Shown here one piece after another: positions 24,104 to 31,749 of a DNA stretch of 35,537 nucleotides. This DNA comes from Muribaculaceae bacterium (lineage in GTDB: Bacteria > Bacteroidota > Bacteroidia > Bacteroidales > Muribaculaceae). The position numbers were made by a program, and so were the translations under genes. The notes beneath the pieces are model-generated. The model was given only the letters and a program-made list of their open reading frames with translations, did not search any database and was not told the origin of the DNA. Where the stretch lies: assembly GCA_009775195.1 (NCBI GenBank), contig VSPF01000006.1:1-35537 (forward strand). Reading direction: 5' to 3'. Each line of letters opens with the position of its first letter. Position 1 is the first letter of the stretch.

Positions 24104-25336
24104 TTAAGGGTGGAAAATTAAGGTTGCAGGTGATAGCAGGGCCTCGGCACGCGACTTGATTTGCCCGGCTTTGATTGTCTGTATGTGCTCGGTGGCCTCG
24201 GCATCGGTGATAATGCGCCCGGTCTGGAGCAACGCCCGTGCTGCGCCCATGATACGGTTCTCGCGGTTCTCAGAGCCTATGGCCAGTTGGCCGAGCCACT
24301 GCCGCTTGGCCCTGTCGAGTCGTCGTTCGAGGGTGTCGGCCGGTGTGTCGGCAAGTTTTCGCGCCGTGCGGCGGCACAAATCGAGGCAGCGGGCGGTGTC
24401 GTCGGGGTCGCAGCCGAAGTAGACGGTCATCAGTCCCGACGATGTAAACCGTGTCAGCGACGACTCGACAGTGTAGACGAGCCCGCGACGTTCGCGCAAT
24501 TCGACGTTGAGCAACGAGTTCATGCCCGGGCCGCCCAGGAGGTTCGAGAACAGGCCGTCGGCATACCGCCCGTCGCCGTATAGGCTGTCGACCTCGATGC
24601 CGAGCACGACGTGCGACTGGTGTAGACCGTCGATTGTTACCTCGGCCGATTTGGTGGTGAAGACGTTGGCTGCGGTCTGCTTTTTTTCAGCTCCATGCGG
24701 CAGACCTTTGAAACATCGCTCAACAAGGTCGGCTATATGGTTTGGCGACTGTGGGCCGGAATAGAACACGACAGTGTTGCCGACAGTGTAGTGACGGTGC
24801 AGGAAGTCGCGGCAGTCCTTGCTGCCAAGGGCGGCAACTGTCTCTGCCGAGCCGAGTATGTTGTGGCCCAAGGGGGTGCCGGCATATACCATGTCTTCGA
24901 AGTCATCGTAGACGGCCTCTGACGGTGTGTCGCGATATGAGTTGATTTCGTCAATCACTACTTCGCGCTCCTTGTCGAGCTCGGTTTCGGGGAACTGCGA
25001 GTTGATGGCCAGGTCGGCGACGAGTTCGATGGCTCTCGCGGCCGCGCCTTGCGGAAATATGGTGTAGACCGTGGTTTCTTCCTTGGTAGTAAATGCGTTA
25101 AGCTCACCGCCGACAGCCTCCATGCGGTTGATTATGTGCCAGGGCCGTCGGCGCAGTGTGCCTTTGAATATTGTATGTTCTACCAAGTGTGCAAGGCCGT
25201 ATGTCGTGGGGCCTTCGTCGGCACTTCCGGCACCTACGGTGATACCGAATATACCGGCACCTACGCCATGGTGCTGTATATACACCAGGCGTAGGCCCGA
25301 AGATAATGTAATTATTTGTGCTTGTGGAAGTTTCAT
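24104..25336 (-). CDS. M16-family zinc peptidase
   Basis: Processing-peptidase-type metalloprotease of 410 aa, a single M16 unit (N-terminal catalytic and C-terminal M16_C domains). The inverted zinc motif HLVEH lies at 50-54 (His50, Glu53, His54), and the third ligand is Glu130 in EREVVIDEINSY, at the normal spacing. The segment LRERRGLVYTVES (about 280-292) is the typical M16_C feature. No signal peptide is seen, so it is probably cytoplasmic. The substrate is unknown. It overlaps ispG by four bases (ATGA, 25333-25336). Confidence 0.92.
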   Translation of the reverse strand: MKLPQAQIITLSSGLRLVYIQHHGVGAGIFGITVGAGSADEGPTTYGLAHLVEHTIFKGTLRRRPWHIINRMEAVGGELNAFTTKEETTVYTIFPQGAAARAIELVADLAINSQFPETELDKEREVVIDEINSYRDTPSEAVYDDFEDMVYAGTPLGHNILGSAETVAALGSKDCRDFLHRHYTVGNTVVFYSGPQSPNHIADLVERCFKGLPHGAEKKQTAANVFTTKSAEVTIDGLHQSHVVLGIEVDSLYGDGRYADGLFSNLLGGPGMNSLLNVELRERRGLVYTVESSLTRFTSSGLMTVYFGCDPDDTARCLDLCRRTARKLADTPADTLERRLDRAKRQWLGQLAIGSENRENRIMGAARALLQTGRIITDAEATEHIQTIKAGQIKSRAEALLSPATLIFHP

Positions 25337-26928
25337 GCGTCAATCCAGTTGCCGTCTTCCCTGATAAGTTCCTCGAGTGCGTCGGGCGCTTCGGCCTGTG
25401 GCAGGTTGCGGTGTACGCACTCGATGCCGCGATATAGGTTCACCATGCCCTTGGCTCCTCCTACATAGCCGTAGTCGGCTCCTGCCATCTCGCCGGGGCC
25501 GTTGACTATACAGCCCATGACGGCAATCTTGAGGTGGCGCAGATGCTCGAAGCGCGGCTTTATGGTGTCGAGTACTTCTTGCAGGTTGTAAAGAGTTCGT
25601 CCGCAACCGGGGCAGGCGACTATGTCGGCCTTGTAGCGTGCCAGTCCGCAGGCTTGTACAATCATGCGGCATACCTCTACGCACTCCTCTTCGGTGAGCA
25701 AATTACTTTTGAGGCCGACAGCGTCGCGGTAGCCATCGAGCAGCAGGGTACCGAGGTCGATGGCCGCAGCCGTTATGACTTCTTCCTTGGTGGCGAGGTC
25801 GTTATATTCCAATACGGTGGCAACCGGCGTAAGGGCGTCGGGCGTGCTCTCCAAGCCTTCCATCAGTCGCCGTATGGCACTAATCTTGTTGCGACCGTCG
25901 ATGAGCACTATTTCGACTCCGTCGGCATTTTCGGGCGTGAGGGTGTCGCCGAATATGGCTGTGGCGTTATTGCCGCCTATGCCGCTTGGTGTGGCGTTGG
26001 TCTTGCGTCGACCCTGACAGCGCCCACGATTCTGTACGCCGTCGACAAATGCGTGCATGGCGTTTTCACCGGCATATTCGGCTATAAATTTAGCCACGGG
26101 TATTTCGTTGCAGGGGTCTTCGCTCAGCGACACGCGGATAGTGTCGCCTATGCCGTCGCTCAAGAGCGAACCGATGCCTACGGCCGACTTGATGCGGCCT
26201 TCGAGTGCATTGCCGGCCTCTGTCACCCCGAGGTGCAGGGGATAGTTGAGTCCCTCGGCATCCATGCGCTCTACCAACAGGCGCACGGTGTCGGTCATCA
26301 CGGCCACGTCGCTGGCCTTGATAGATATTACAACGTCGTTGAAATCTTTGTTGCGGCACACGCGCATAAACTCGAGGGCCGATTCGACCATGCCCTCGGC
26401 TCCGTCGCCGAAGCGGCTCATGATGCGGTCGGACAGCGAACCGTGGTTGACACCGATTCGGATTGCCGTATTGTGTTGGCGGCAGATGTCGAGAAACGTC
26501 GCGAATTTTTCGCTGAGTTTCTTAATCTCTTCCGCATATTCGTCGTCGATAAATTCCATCTTGCGGAACGTGCGGCCCGGGTCGTAGAAATTACCCGGGT
26601 TGACGCGCACTTTCTCTACGTGTTTGGCGGCCTCGACAGCCACTGCCGGCACGAAGTGTATGTCGGCCACCAATGGCACGTCGCAGCCGTCGGCCACGAG
26701 CCGCGACTTGATGTTGGCAAGGTTGGCTGCATGGGCTATGGATTGCGCCGTGAGGCGTACCAACTTTGCCCCGGCCTTGGCGAGGGCCTTGACCTGGGCC
26801 ACGGATGCCTCGGTGTCGAGGGTGGGAGTGGTGGTCATAGACTGCGGCACGATATCGACGTCGGAGCCTATGACAATCTTGCCGACATGCACAGGCGAGG
26901 TGTGTCGGCGGTATGGCTTTTCAGACAT
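25333..26928 (-). CDS. ispG: 4-hydroxy-3-methylbut-2-enyl diphosphate synthase IspG, with inserted domain
   Basis: Iron-sulfur enzyme of the MEP isoprenoid pathway, converting MEcPP to HMBPP. Residues 1-290 form the TIM-barrel domain (VPQSMTTTPT, LVADIHF, KVRVNPGN, RIGVNHGSLSD). The C-terminal reductase-like domain carries the [4Fe-4S] ligands Cys439, Cys442 (ACPGCGRTLYN) and Cys473 (GCIVNGPGE), with the catalytic Glu480. At 531 aa it exceeds the approximately 370-aa two-domain E. coli form because of an insert at about 290-425. That insert looks roughly half the size of the one I remember in other Bacteroidetes and plant enzymes. It is in the rpoN run, one base after purE. Confidence 0.95.
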   Translation of the reverse strand: MSEKPYRRHTSPVHVGKIVIGSDVDIVPQSMTTTPTLDTEASVAQVKALAKAGAKLVRLTAQSIAHAANLANIKSRLVADGCDVPLVADIHFVPAVAVEAAKHVEKVRVNPGNFYDPGRTFRKMEFIDDEYAEEIKKLSEKFATFLDICRQHNTAIRIGVNHGSLSDRIMSRFGDGAEGMVESALEFMRVCRNKDFNDVVISIKASDVAVMTDTVRLLVERMDAEGLNYPLHLGVTEAGNALEGRIKSAVGIGSLLSDGIGDTIRVSLSEDPCNEIPVAKFIAEYAGENAMHAFVDGVQNRGRCQGRRKTNATPSGIGGNNATAIFGDTLTPENADGVEIVLIDGRNKISAIRRLMEGLESTPDALTPVATVLEYNDLATKEEVITAAAIDLGTLLLDGYRDAVGLKSNLLTEEECVEVCRMIVQACGLARYKADIVACPGCGRTLYNLQEVLDTIKPRFEHLRHLKIAVMGCIVNGPGEMAGADYGYVGGAKGMVNLYRGIECVHRNLPQAEAPDALEELIREDGNWIDA

Positions 26929-26929
26929 G

Positions 26930-27439
26930 TCAGTTTGTCTTGAATTTATAGTCGTTTATGGCCGCGAGTTCGGCATCGGCCTTCTCAATCTTTGCCGACA
27001 GAGAGGCGCGGTATGCGTCGTAACGAGCGGCCAGGTCTTTGTCTGACAGGGCCATGATGCGTACGGCCAGTACGGCGGCATTGAGTGCGCCGTTGATGCC
27101 TACGGTGGCAACAGGGATTGCCGGCGGCATCTGTACGATAGAGTAGAGCGCGTCGATGCCGTCGAGTGTCGATGCAACCGGCACGCCGATTACGGGCAGG
27201 GGTGTCGAGGCTGCAATTACGCCTGGGAGGGCTGCGGCCATGCCTGCGGCGGCTATTATGACCTCGATGCCGCGTCCCTGTGCCTCGTGGGCGAAGTGCT
27301 CTACGGCGTCGGGGGTGCGGTGCGCGCTGAGGGCGCGGAGCTCGAAGGGTACTTCCATCTGCTCGAGGAAGTCGGCAGCCTTACGGAGTACGGGCAGGTC
27401 GGAGGTGCTGCCCATTATGATGCTTACTCTGCAATTCAT
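26930..27439 (-). CDS. purE: 5-(carboxyamino)imidazole ribonucleotide mutase PurE
   Basis: Purine synthesis enzyme of 169 aa, converting N5-CAIR to CAIR as an octamer (class I). The substrate loop IIMGSTSDLPV (7-17) includes Ser11 and Asp14. The catalytic His40 lies in SAHRTP, and AAAGMAAALPGVIA (64-77) is the third family motif. The length is normal. No purK is adjacent. It sits between the PAP2-like gene (12 nt) and ispG (1 nt). Confidence 0.96.
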   Translation of the reverse strand: MNCRVSIIMGSTSDLPVLRKAADFLEQMEVPFELRALSAHRTPDAVEHFAHEAQGRGIEVIIAAAGMAAALPGVIAASTPLPVIGVPVASTLDGIDALYSIVQMPPAIPVATVGINGALNAAVLAVRIMALSDKDLAARYDAYRASLSAKIEKADAELAAINDYKFKTN

Positions 27440-27451
27440 GATTGGGTGTTA

Positions 27452-28084
27452 TTATAGAAATGTCAGTGCTGAAAATTCGATAATGAAAGAAAGCAGCGCG
27501 CCGGCAATTACTTGCGCCGGGGTGTGGTGGCGCAGATATAGACGGCTCCAGGCCATGGCTCCGGTGAGCGCGATTGTGACGGTGAGCCAAAGCATAGGCG
27601 CCGCGATGAGATTGTGGAACGCCAGCCAGTAACAAGCGGCGGCGACTCCGGCTATGCCGGCGGTGTGGGCGCTGATTTTCCACCACTTGGTTATTATCAA
27701 CGACAGCGTAGATGTGGCTGCTGCGCCATAGAAAAATGCCGTCAGCCAGCCCGGTGCCTGCATGGAGTGCATGAAATATCCGGCTCCGAGATAGCACACT
27801 ATTGCCGCGCAATATGGTATGGTGCGCTGGCTCTTGTCGCTGATACTTGCGTTCGATACCTTGCCCATGCGTATGAGGATGAATATGACCAGCGCAGGGG
27901 TGATGGCCGTGATAAATAATATGCCGCCGAGGGCCCACAGCTTTACGTTGAGTGGAAGATAGCGTAGCATTGTGAACCACAGCGCTATGGCCGTGGCGTA
28001 TGTCGGTGCCAGCAGGGGACTGAAGAGGTCGCTGATGATATGGGCTGTCCCGAGGACATGTTTATTTGTAGTGTTGTCAGTCAT
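27452..28084 (-). CDS. PAP2-like integral membrane protein
   Basis: A 210-aa membrane protein with about six hydrophobic segments, related to the PAP2/lipid phosphatase superfamily. Degenerate versions of the three PAP2 motifs are seen: SDKSQRTIPY (82-91) for KX6RP, WKISAHTAG (135-143) for PSGH with His140, and SRLYLRHHTPAQV (180-192) for SRX5HX3D with His187. The last acidic residue of the third motif is Gln191. From memory, HTPAQV recurs in a Bacteroidetes subgroup. A lipid or undecaprenyl-phosphate phosphatase role is possible, but the missing Asp makes activity uncertain. It follows rpoN by 26 nt. Confidence 0.78.
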   Translation of the reverse strand: MTDNTTNKHVLGTAHIISDLFSPLLAPTYATAIALWFTMLRYLPLNVKLWALGGILFITAITPALVIFILIRMGKVSNASISDKSQRTIPYCAAIVCYLGAGYFMHSMQAPGWLTAFFYGAAATSTLSLIITKWWKISAHTAGIAGVAAACYWLAFHNLIAAPMLWLTVTIALTGAMAWSRLYLRHHTPAQVIAGALLSFIIEFSALTFL

Positions 28085-28110
28085 ATAATATGTAACAAGT
28101 ACTGAGGGGG

Positions 28111-29541
28111 TCAGAGTTCCTTGCGCAGCCGTGCAACGGGCTGCCCGATTCGTTCGCGGTATTTTGCCACAGTGCGGCGTGCTATGTCGTAGCCCTGGGT
28201 CTGCAGCGCTTCGGTAAGGGCCTGGTCGGACAGGGGTGAATGTTTGTCTTCACGGTCTATTATGTCGCCGAGGGCTTTGAGTATGCGGTGGGTCGACACG
28301 TCGTTGTCGGCGTCGGGCCGCTCATTGAAGAGCATCTTGAGCGGATACATGCCGTGCGGAGTCAGTATGTATTTTCCCGACGTGGCGCGCGATATTACCG
28401 ACAGGTCGAGGTCGGTCAATGCCGCCACGTCGCGCAAAATCATGGGTTTGATGTCGGCCTTGTCGCCGCTGACAAAGAAATCGTGTTGCAGCTTTACTAT
28501 GGCACAAGCGATTGACATAAGTGTCTGCGCACGCAGGCTGACGAGCTTGATAAATGTGGCGGCGGCGTTGCGTTTGTCCTTGATAAACGTATATGCTTGT
28601 CGCTGTCGCGGACTTGCCGTAGGCGGCAGCTCGTCGACGCGGAACGACGACTCGATTGCGAGTTCGGGAATGTTGCCTTGCAGGCTTACTGTAAAGGTGT
28701 CGGTGGCAGCATCATAGTCGAGGACGAAATCAGGCACTACGTGCTGCGCCCTGTCGGTAGAGTGGGGCCCTTCGAGGGCCGATGCAGGCTTGGGGTTGAG
28801 ACCCTGTATCAGCTCTATGGCGTCGGCGAGATTTTCGCGTGGTATGTCGAGCTGTGCCTGCAGACGGTCGAAATGACGTTTTGAAAAGAGGTCGAAGTGA
28901 TGGGCCACGATTTCGCGAGCTGTCACCGACTCTACAGTCTGCGGCATACGGTTGAGCTGTAGCAACAGGCAGTCGCGCAGGTCTACGGCCCCGATACCCG
29001 GTGGGTCGAGGCTGCGGATTGCGTCGAACACCCTGCGCACGTCGCTGTCGTCGACATACATCCCTTCGGCAATGGCAATGTCGTCTGTGATGTCGCGTAG
29101 TGGGCGTGTCAGGTAGCCGTTGTCGTCGAAATTGCCTATGATGTGGGCAGCGACACGCATGTCGGTATCGTCGAGGTCGGTTTCGGCAGCGAGGCGCCGC
29201 AGCAGGATTTCGCCCATGCTTTCTTCGTCATCGGCAGTATAGCTTGCGACCTCTACATGCCGGTCGTCGGCACTACTGTTTCCGGCCAGGTATGCCGGCG
29301 CGTCGTCGTCATCGGCATAATCGGCAAGCTGCAGTTGCTCGGAGCTCTCGCCGAAGTCGTCGGTTGTGTCGTTTTCGGGCTCTACGGCCTCAAGGGCCGG
29401 GTTGTCGTCGAGCTCGCGCCGCACCTCGTCTTCGAACTCGGGCACTGACATCTCGAGCACGCGCCCCAAAGCCACATTCTGAGGGTTGAGGCGCTGCTGT
29501 AAGGCTAATTGCTGTTCCTGTCGAAGACTCTCGTTAGACAT
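28111..29541 (-). CDS. rpoN: RNA polymerase sigma-54 factor
   Basis: Alternative sigma factor recognising -24/-12 promoters and needing AAA+ activators. It is 476 aa. N-terminal region I is Gln/Leu-rich (RQEQQLALQQRLNPQN, 6-21), followed by an acidic region II (about 50-105). The core-binding domain includes GIGAVDLRDCLLLQL. The DNA-binding region holds the helix-turn-helix SVISRATSGKYILTPHG, and the RpoN box ARRTVAKYRE lies at 454-463. It has its own promoter and heads a seven-gene co-directional run. No sigma-54 activator gene is in the window. Confidence 0.96.
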   Translation of the reverse strand: MSNESLRQEQQLALQQRLNPQNVALGRVLEMSVPEFEDEVRRELDDNPALEAVEPENDTTDDFGESSEQLQLADYADDDDAPAYLAGNSSADDRHVEVASYTADDEESMGEILLRRLAAETDLDDTDMRVAAHIIGNFDDNGYLTRPLRDITDDIAIAEGMYVDDSDVRRVFDAIRSLDPPGIGAVDLRDCLLLQLNRMPQTVESVTAREIVAHHFDLFSKRHFDRLQAQLDIPRENLADAIELIQGLNPKPASALEGPHSTDRAQHVVPDFVLDYDAATDTFTVSLQGNIPELAIESSFRVDELPPTASPRQRQAYTFIKDKRNAAATFIKLVSLRAQTLMSIACAIVKLQHDFFVSGDKADIKPMILRDVAALTDLDLSVISRATSGKYILTPHGMYPLKMLFNERPDADNDVSTHRILKALGDIIDREDKHSPLSDQALTEALQTQGYDIARRTVAKYRERIGQPVARLRKEL

Positions 29542-29559
29542 ATCGTATACTTATCAATG

Positions 29560-29590
29560 CAAAATTAAGCAAAAATCGCGAAGAGTCAAA
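29560..29590 (-). promoter_or_regulatory. Bacteroidetes-type promoter for the rpoN run
   Basis: On the minus strand TTTG (29590-29587), 19 nt, TAATTTTG (29567-29560), matching the consensus. The -7 box lies 18 nt before the rpoN ATG. No other strong promoter was seen between here and the carbonic anhydrase gene. Confidence 0.68.
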
Positions 29591-29622
29591 ATTTAGATAA
29601 GGCCGACGCGGCAAGTGCAACT

Positions 29623-30564
29623 TCATTTCACATATTTGATGTATTCGCCATAACCTTCTTTTTCCATGTTTTCGAGGGGTATGAAACGCAGTGATGCGGA
29701 ATTGATGCAGTACCGCAGGCCGCCGGCGTCGCGCGGCCCGTCGGGAAACACGTGCCCCAGGTGCGAATTGCTGTCGGTCGAGCGCACCTCTGTCCTGTCG
29801 AGGCCGTGGCTTAGGTCGCGTTGTTCTTTGACTGATTGTTGGTCGATGGGGCGTGTGAAGCTCGGCCAGCCGCAGCCCGAGTCGAACTTGTCGCTCGACG
29901 AGAACAATGGCGTGCCGTCTACCACGTCGACATATATGCCCTTGCGGTGTTCGTCCCAGTACTCGTTTCTAAATGGCGGTTCTGTGGCGTTTTCTTGTGT
30001 TACGGCATATTGAACAGGGGTGAGCCGTCGGCGCAATTGTCTGTCGTTCCCGGCATCTCTGCCTCCCGTCCGCGCTACTTCGAATAGGCGTGGATTTATA
30101 TGGCAATATCCTTGCGGGTTCTTGTCGAGATAGGATTGGTGGAAGTCTTCGGCGGGATAGAAATTTTCGAGCATGCCGGTTTCAACTGCAAAATTCCGGC
30201 CATAGCGTTGACGGTAAGGCTGTAGGGCTTTGGCCACCTCGGCTCCTGTCGCGGCGTCGGTATAATATATGCCTGTGCGGTATTGGGTACCGATGTCGTT
30301 TCCTTGCCGGTTTATCGACGTAGGGTCGATGGTAAGCATGAACAGCCCGACAAGTTTCTCTACATCGACAGAGCCTGGATTATACACCACCCTGACGGTC
30401 TCGGCAGCCCCGGTCTTGCCGGTGCAGACCTCTTTGTAGCTCGGTGTGGCAACTTTCGAATTGGCATAACCTGCCTCGGTCTCGACTACGCCGGGAACAA
30501 GACTGAAGAAATGCTCGGTGCCCCAGATGCATCCCCCGGCAAAATATATTTCCTTTGTATTCAT
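29623..30564 (-). CDS. msrAB: Bifunctional methionine sulfoxide reductase MsrA-MsrB
   Basis: Fusion enzyme of 313 aa repairing both S- and R-methionine sulfoxide. The MsrA half (1-155) has the catalytic Cys12 in FAGGCIWG (Ile replaces the common Phe) and YHQSYL-like FHQSYLDKNPQGYC. The MsrB half (about 175-305) has SGCGWPSFTRP with the recycling Cys231, RSTDSNSHLGHVFPDGP, and the catalytic Cys286 in RYCINSASLRF. The two CxxC zinc pairs of zinc-type MsrB are absent, as in the PilB-like zinc-free form. There is no signal peptide, so it is probably cytoplasmic. No clear promoter or terminator was seen next to it. Confidence 0.95.
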   Translation of the reverse strand: MNTKEIYFAGGCIWGTEHFFSLVPGVVETEAGYANSKVATPSYKEVCTGKTGAAETVRVVYNPGSVDVEKLVGLFMLTIDPTSINRQGNDIGTQYRTGIYYTDAATGAEVAKALQPYRQRYGRNFAVETGMLENFYPAEDFHQSYLDKNPQGYCHINPRLFEVARTGGRDAGNDRQLRRRLTPVQYAVTQENATEPPFRNEYWDEHRKGIYVDVVDGTPLFSSSDKFDSGCGWPSFTRPIDQQSVKEQRDLSHGLDRTEVRSTDSNSHLGHVFPDGPRDAGGLRYCINSASLRFIPLENMEKEGYGEYIKYVK

Positions 30565-30661
30565 GTCAATGATTTCGATTTAGGATTTATGAAAATAAAA
30601 CGACTATGTTTCGCTCATTGTTTCACTATCCAGATAATTCTGAAGAATTTCGGTACGAGCG

Positions 30662-30692
30662 ATTGCTAACTTAAAAAAATATAGTAACTTTG
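30662..30692 (+). promoter_or_regulatory. Bacteroidetes-type promoter for the DUF3791/DUF3990 module
   Basis: ATTG (30662-30665), 19 nt, TAACTTTG (30685-30692), the same layout as at 8355-8385. The leader to the ATG at 30772 is about 70 nt and includes a possible small stem (GTCGG ... CCGAC), which could be an autoregulatory site. Confidence 0.6.
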
Positions 30693-30771
30693 TGCTTAAT
30701 ATCAGAGTATTGTGGTCGGTAAACAAAACTGCCGACATGGTATCATAGAAGAATAATTATAAAGCACATTT

Positions 30772-30996
30772 ATGGACAAAAAAGGAATATTTGACAGGAT
30801 AGAATATGTAGTGGCGTGTGTCGGAGCTTTTGCACAGCGGTACAAACTCTCCAACTCACAGGCCTACGCATATCTGCGCCGTTTCACTGGCATAGATTTC
30901 CTTCTTGACTGCTATGTAGCTGAGCATACCCTCTCTATCGATGATGCTGTTTCTGACCTTCAAGTCATTTGCCGACGGGAGGGAGGAAAGATATGA
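30772..30996 (+). CDS. DUF3791-like small protein, putative antitoxin or partner
   Basis: A 74-aa acidic-to-neutral protein that fits the DUF3791 pattern: an N-terminal helix (IFDRIEYVVACVGAFAQRY), a polar turn SNSQAYAYLRRFTGIDFL, and a C-terminal AEHTLSIDDAVSDLQVI. No DNA-binding motif is obvious. It lies first in a three-gene operon with its own promoter and overlaps the DUF3990 gene by ATGA (30993-30996). By gene order and size it may neutralise or regulate the next protein; this is inference. Identification is from memory of the family pattern, without a search. Confidence 0.75.
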   Translation: MDKKGIFDRIEYVVACVGAFAQRYKLSNSQAYAYLRRFTGIDFLLDCYVAEHTLSIDDAVSDLQVICRREGGKI

Positions 30997-31481
30997 CACG
31001 ACTTTACCACGGCTCTAACGTAGCCATTGAGAAGATTGACCTTTCTCGTAGTAAACGTGGCAAGGATTTTGGGCAGGGATTCTATCTCAACGCCAATCCA
31101 GACCAGGCAATGGCAATGGCTGTCCGCACAACCCGATTTCTAAATGAGGGTCAACCGACTTTGTCTTGCTTTGAATTTGATGAGAGGAAGGCTACGAAGA
31201 AAGGACTGAAAATAAAAGTATTCACTGATTACTCCGAGGAATGGGCAGAATTTGTCGTAATGAACCGTAAGAATAACTCCGATATTCCGGCTCATACCTA
31301 CGATATTGTAATCGGTCCGATAGCAGACGATACTGTCGGTGTGCAGATTCGCCGTTATATAATGGGTTATTTGTCTGCCTCTGCATTGGTTGAAGAACTG
31401 AAATTTCGCGGTGACCATGCAATTCAATATTTCTTTGGCACAACTAAGGCATTAGAGCTTTTAAAACGCATCGAATTATGA
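30993..31481 (+). CDS. DUF3990-family ADP-ribosyltransferase-like protein, putative toxin
   Basis: A 162-aa protein from ATG 30993, preceded by a purine-rich GGAGGGAGGAAAG. An upstream start at 30969 is rejected because MTRLYHGSN is the family opening. DUF3990 features in order: LYHGSN (4-9, candidate NAD-binding His6), KDFGQGFYLN (24-33, candidate Tyr31 of the H-Y pair), EEWAEFVVMNR (82-92), YDIVIGPIADD (103-113), and HAIQYFFGTTKALELL (142-157). The family is placed in the ADP-ribosyltransferase fold; the third catalytic acidic residue is not evident here. It has no signal peptide. The tight overlaps with small genes on both sides suggest a toxin with bound partners. Substrate and toxicity are unknown. 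Confidence 0.8.
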   Translation: MTRLYHGSNVAIEKIDLSRSKRGKDFGQGFYLNANPDQAMAMAVRTTRFLNEGQPTLSCFEFDERKATKKGLKIKVFTDYSEEWAEFVVMNRKNNSDIPAHTYDIVIGPIADDTVGVQIRRYIMGYLSASALVEELKFRGDHAIQYFFGTTKALELLKRIEL

Positions 31482-31699
31482 CACAAGACATCCAATTTCA
31501 AATCGAATGCCTTGCAGCAGAACTTACCGAGATGCTTATGGCAGAATATGGCTGGGACATTCGCCGAGCACTTGACGAACTTTATGCTTCGACCACATTT
31601 TTAAAGCTAAACGACCCTGAATGCGGCCTTTATTATCAAGGTGCAGTTTATATCTTCCAGTTCCTCAAATCCGAAATCGAAACCGGCAAGGTCGCTTAA
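31478..31699 (+). CDS. Small third protein of the DUF3791/DUF3990 module
   Basis: A 73-aa acidic protein, not confidently assigned to a named family. Visible features are a helical N-terminus (IQFQIECLAAELTEMLM), a central IRRALDELYAS, and a closing TFLKLNDPECGLYYQGAVYI. From memory, small proteins with a 'DPxTGLYYQ' motif recur beside DUF3990 genes. Its start overlaps the DUF3990 stop (ATGA, 31478-31481), so it is translationally coupled. It is a candidate second antitoxin, chaperone or immunity partner. nadA follows with its own promoter box. Confidence 0.7.
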   Translation: MTQDIQFQIECLAAELTEMLMAEYGWDIRRALDELYASTTFLKLNDPECGLYYQGAVYIFQFLKSEIETGKVA

Positions 31700-31723
31700 A
31701 GCAAATTAATCGCGGAAATTTTG

Positions 31724-31731
31724 TAACTTTG
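31724..31731 (+). promoter_or_regulatory. Putative -7 box for nadA-leuS
   Basis: TAACTTTG lies 19 nt before the nadA ATG and is identical to the boxes at 8378, 30685 and (minus strand) 22681. No convincing TTTG is present 19-21 nt upstream, so the match is partial. Confidence 0.5.
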
Positions 31732-31749
31732 CAGCGTAAAAGTAAGCTT

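Noticed and set aside
25534..26943. A 469-aa plus-strand open frame opposite ispG
   Set aside because: IspG motifs are unambiguous on the minus strand; the plus frame is a codon-bias shadow.
31621..31749. N-terminal extension of NadA (43 residues)
   Set aside because: It would overlap the preceding small gene and run through the TAACTTTG box; NadA similarity begins after MKCSNN.
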